Positions 63,150 to 64,000 of a stretch of DNA of 64,000 nucleotides are shown one piece after another (the stretch's first letter is position 1; each line of letters starts with the position of its first letter). The position numbers were made by a program, and so were the translations under genes. The DNA lies in assembly GCA_023138975.1 (NCBI GenBank), contig JAGLON010000033.1:1-64000 (forward strand), read 5' to 3'. Origin of the DNA: Candidatus Zixiibacteriota bacterium. Its GTDB lineage: Bacteria; Zixibacteria; MSB-5A5; GN15; JAAZOE01. Below the pieces are notes generated by a model. It was not told the origin of the DNA and made no database searches. It saw nothing but the letters and a program-made list of their open reading frames with translations.

Positions 63150-64000
63150 ATGTATAAGCTGATAAAATCGATATTAAAACATGCTTCAGTGTACGGACTG
63201 GGGGATATTTTGGCAAAAGGCATTGCCTTTTTCATGATCCCTTTTTATACCCGCTTTCTTTCCACCGAACAATATGGCACACTTGAGCTGCTTGATCTAA
63301 CCAGTTATGTCGTTGCGATGATATTGGCTACCGGAGTCGGCGAAGCCGTTTACCGTTTTTATTACAACTATGATGATCCGGAAAAAAAGAAAACAGTTAT
63401 CAGTACGGCCATGATTACCTATTGGGTGAACCTGGCAATAGGTCTTCCGCTGTTACTATTATTTTCAGCTGATATTTCAAACTTGGTGTTCGAAACGGTC
63501 GATTTTTATCGACTGTTCCATATTATGTTTATCACGACCGGCATCGCGCTTAGTAATGAGATTCCACGTGTATTTTTACGGATTCAGCGGAAATCGAAGC
63601 TATTCGTAGCTGTTTCTCTTACTAAGCTGGTTATTAATCTGGGACTGAATATCCTGTTTATTGTTAAGTATGATATGGGTGTCGAAGGAATTCTATATGG
63701 TGGTTTGATTGCCACTGCGATAGTAGGCATTTTCCTGCTCATTTATGTTTTCACACAAGTTAAACTAAAATTCTCGTTCGAGATTTTAAACGCGATGGTA
63801 AAATATGGACTGCCGCTGGTATTAAACTGGTTGGGGATGTTTGTCCTTCATTTTGGAGACCGGTTTCTATTACAACGGTTTTCATCTCTCGCCGATGTAG
63901 GTATTTATGGGGTAGCGTATAAATTTGGTATGGTTCTTAATTTCATGATCCTCACACCGTTTTTAAATATCTGGAAACCGAAGCAGTTTGAAATCGCAAA
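63150..64000 (+). CDS. Polysaccharide flippase (Wzx-like), cut by window end
   Basis: An open frame from the ATG at 63150 to the window edge, about 283 codons, absent from the ORF track because it has no stop here. The translation (YKLIKSILKHASVYGLGDIL, IAFFMIPFYTRFLSTEQYGT, then repeated hydrophobic helices) is typical of the polysaccharide-transport/MATE-like flippase family that moves lipid-linked oligosaccharides across the inner membrane. Seven to eight helices are visible; the C-terminal half is missing. It extends the exopolysaccharide cluster beyond the window. Confidence 0.9.
   Translation, partial: MYKLIKSILKHASVYGLGDILAKGIAFFMIPFYTRFLSTEQYGTLELLDLTSYVVAMILATGVGEAVYRFYYNYDDPEKKKTVISTAMITYWVNLAIGLPLLLLFSADISNLVFETVDFYRLFHIMFITTGIALSNEIPRVFLRIQRKSKLFVAVSLTKLVINLGLNILFIVKYDMGVEGILYGGLIATAIVGIFLLIYVFTQVKLKFSFEILNAMVKYGLPLVLNWLGMFVLHFGDRFLLQRFSSLADVGIYGVAYKFGMVLNFMILTPFLNIWKPKQFEIA

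Overview
The window reads as chromosome from a Gram-negative, moderately AT-rich bacterium of the FCB (Fibrobacteres-Chlorobi-Bacteroidetes) group. The best guess is candidate phylum Zixibacteria or a close relative. The guess rests on three things: dockerin-like tails of the type GDANxDGxxxVGDAVYLINY-FKGGP on several exported proteins, C-terminal NPFNPxTTI sorting-type domains ending in RKMVLMK, and a PorV/PorQ-like outer-membrane protein. This comes from reading motifs by eye, not from a search. No phage, transposase, integrase or CRISPR array was seen.

Layout. 1-5.1 kb, minus strand: a K+ channel with two RCK modules, then a two-permease/one-ATPase ABC exporter. 5.2-13.0 kb, minus: penicillin-binding protein 1C plus a giant alpha-2-macroglobulin (CLEQ thioester), the classic pbpC-yfhM pair. 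13.1-19.2 kb: a hybrid PAS histidine kinase facing away from a six-PAS LuxR-type regulator. 19.2-21.0 kb: a GC-rich structured intergenic element, a DUF2089/SHOCT-like pair and a GYD-domain protein. 21.2-23.6 kb: a large exported protein (SGNH-like module, Ig-like domain, FG-GAP repeats, dockerin). 23.7-29.2 kb: a compact operon of sigma factor, anti-sigma-like protein, TPR-CHAT protease and exported subtilase-dockerin. 29.6-33.2 kb: a second, PKD-rich subtilase with a sorting domain. 33.8-34.5 kb: a small-ORF/DUF2335 pair. 34.6-41.2 kb: PhzF, a sigma-54 activator with a degenerate receiver, a membrane-anchored RdhA-like Fe-S protein, an S9 peptidase lipoprotein and tRNA-Arg(ACG). 41.3-45.8 kb, minus: PP2C phosphatase, thiamine-diphosphokinase-like protein, Wzz/GumC chain-length protein and PorV-like barrel. 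46.4-64 kb: fibronectin-III proteins, an AMP-dependent ligase, ACP, asparagine synthase, NAD synthase, serine-acetyltransferase-like protein and a flippase cut by the window end. These are interleaved with four paralogues of the SGNH-like secreted family and a membrane-anchored distant relative.

Two things stand out. (1) The sigma / anti-sigma-like / TPR-CHAT / subtilase operon (23746-29166) looks like a CRISPR-free counterpart of the protease-sigma-factor relay known from type III-E CRISPR loci, with both protease active sites intact. (2) Five exported proteins share an N-terminal module in which the SGNH-hydrolase GDS motif appears to be replaced by HxS(H)G. The module is joined to different C-terminal parts (dockerin, sorting domain, FG-GAP, FnIII plus cohesin-like), and four copies sit inside an exopolysaccharide/acyl-ligase locus. 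The presence of several dockerin-like tails and one cohesin-like domain raises the possibility of a non-cellulosomal surface assembly.
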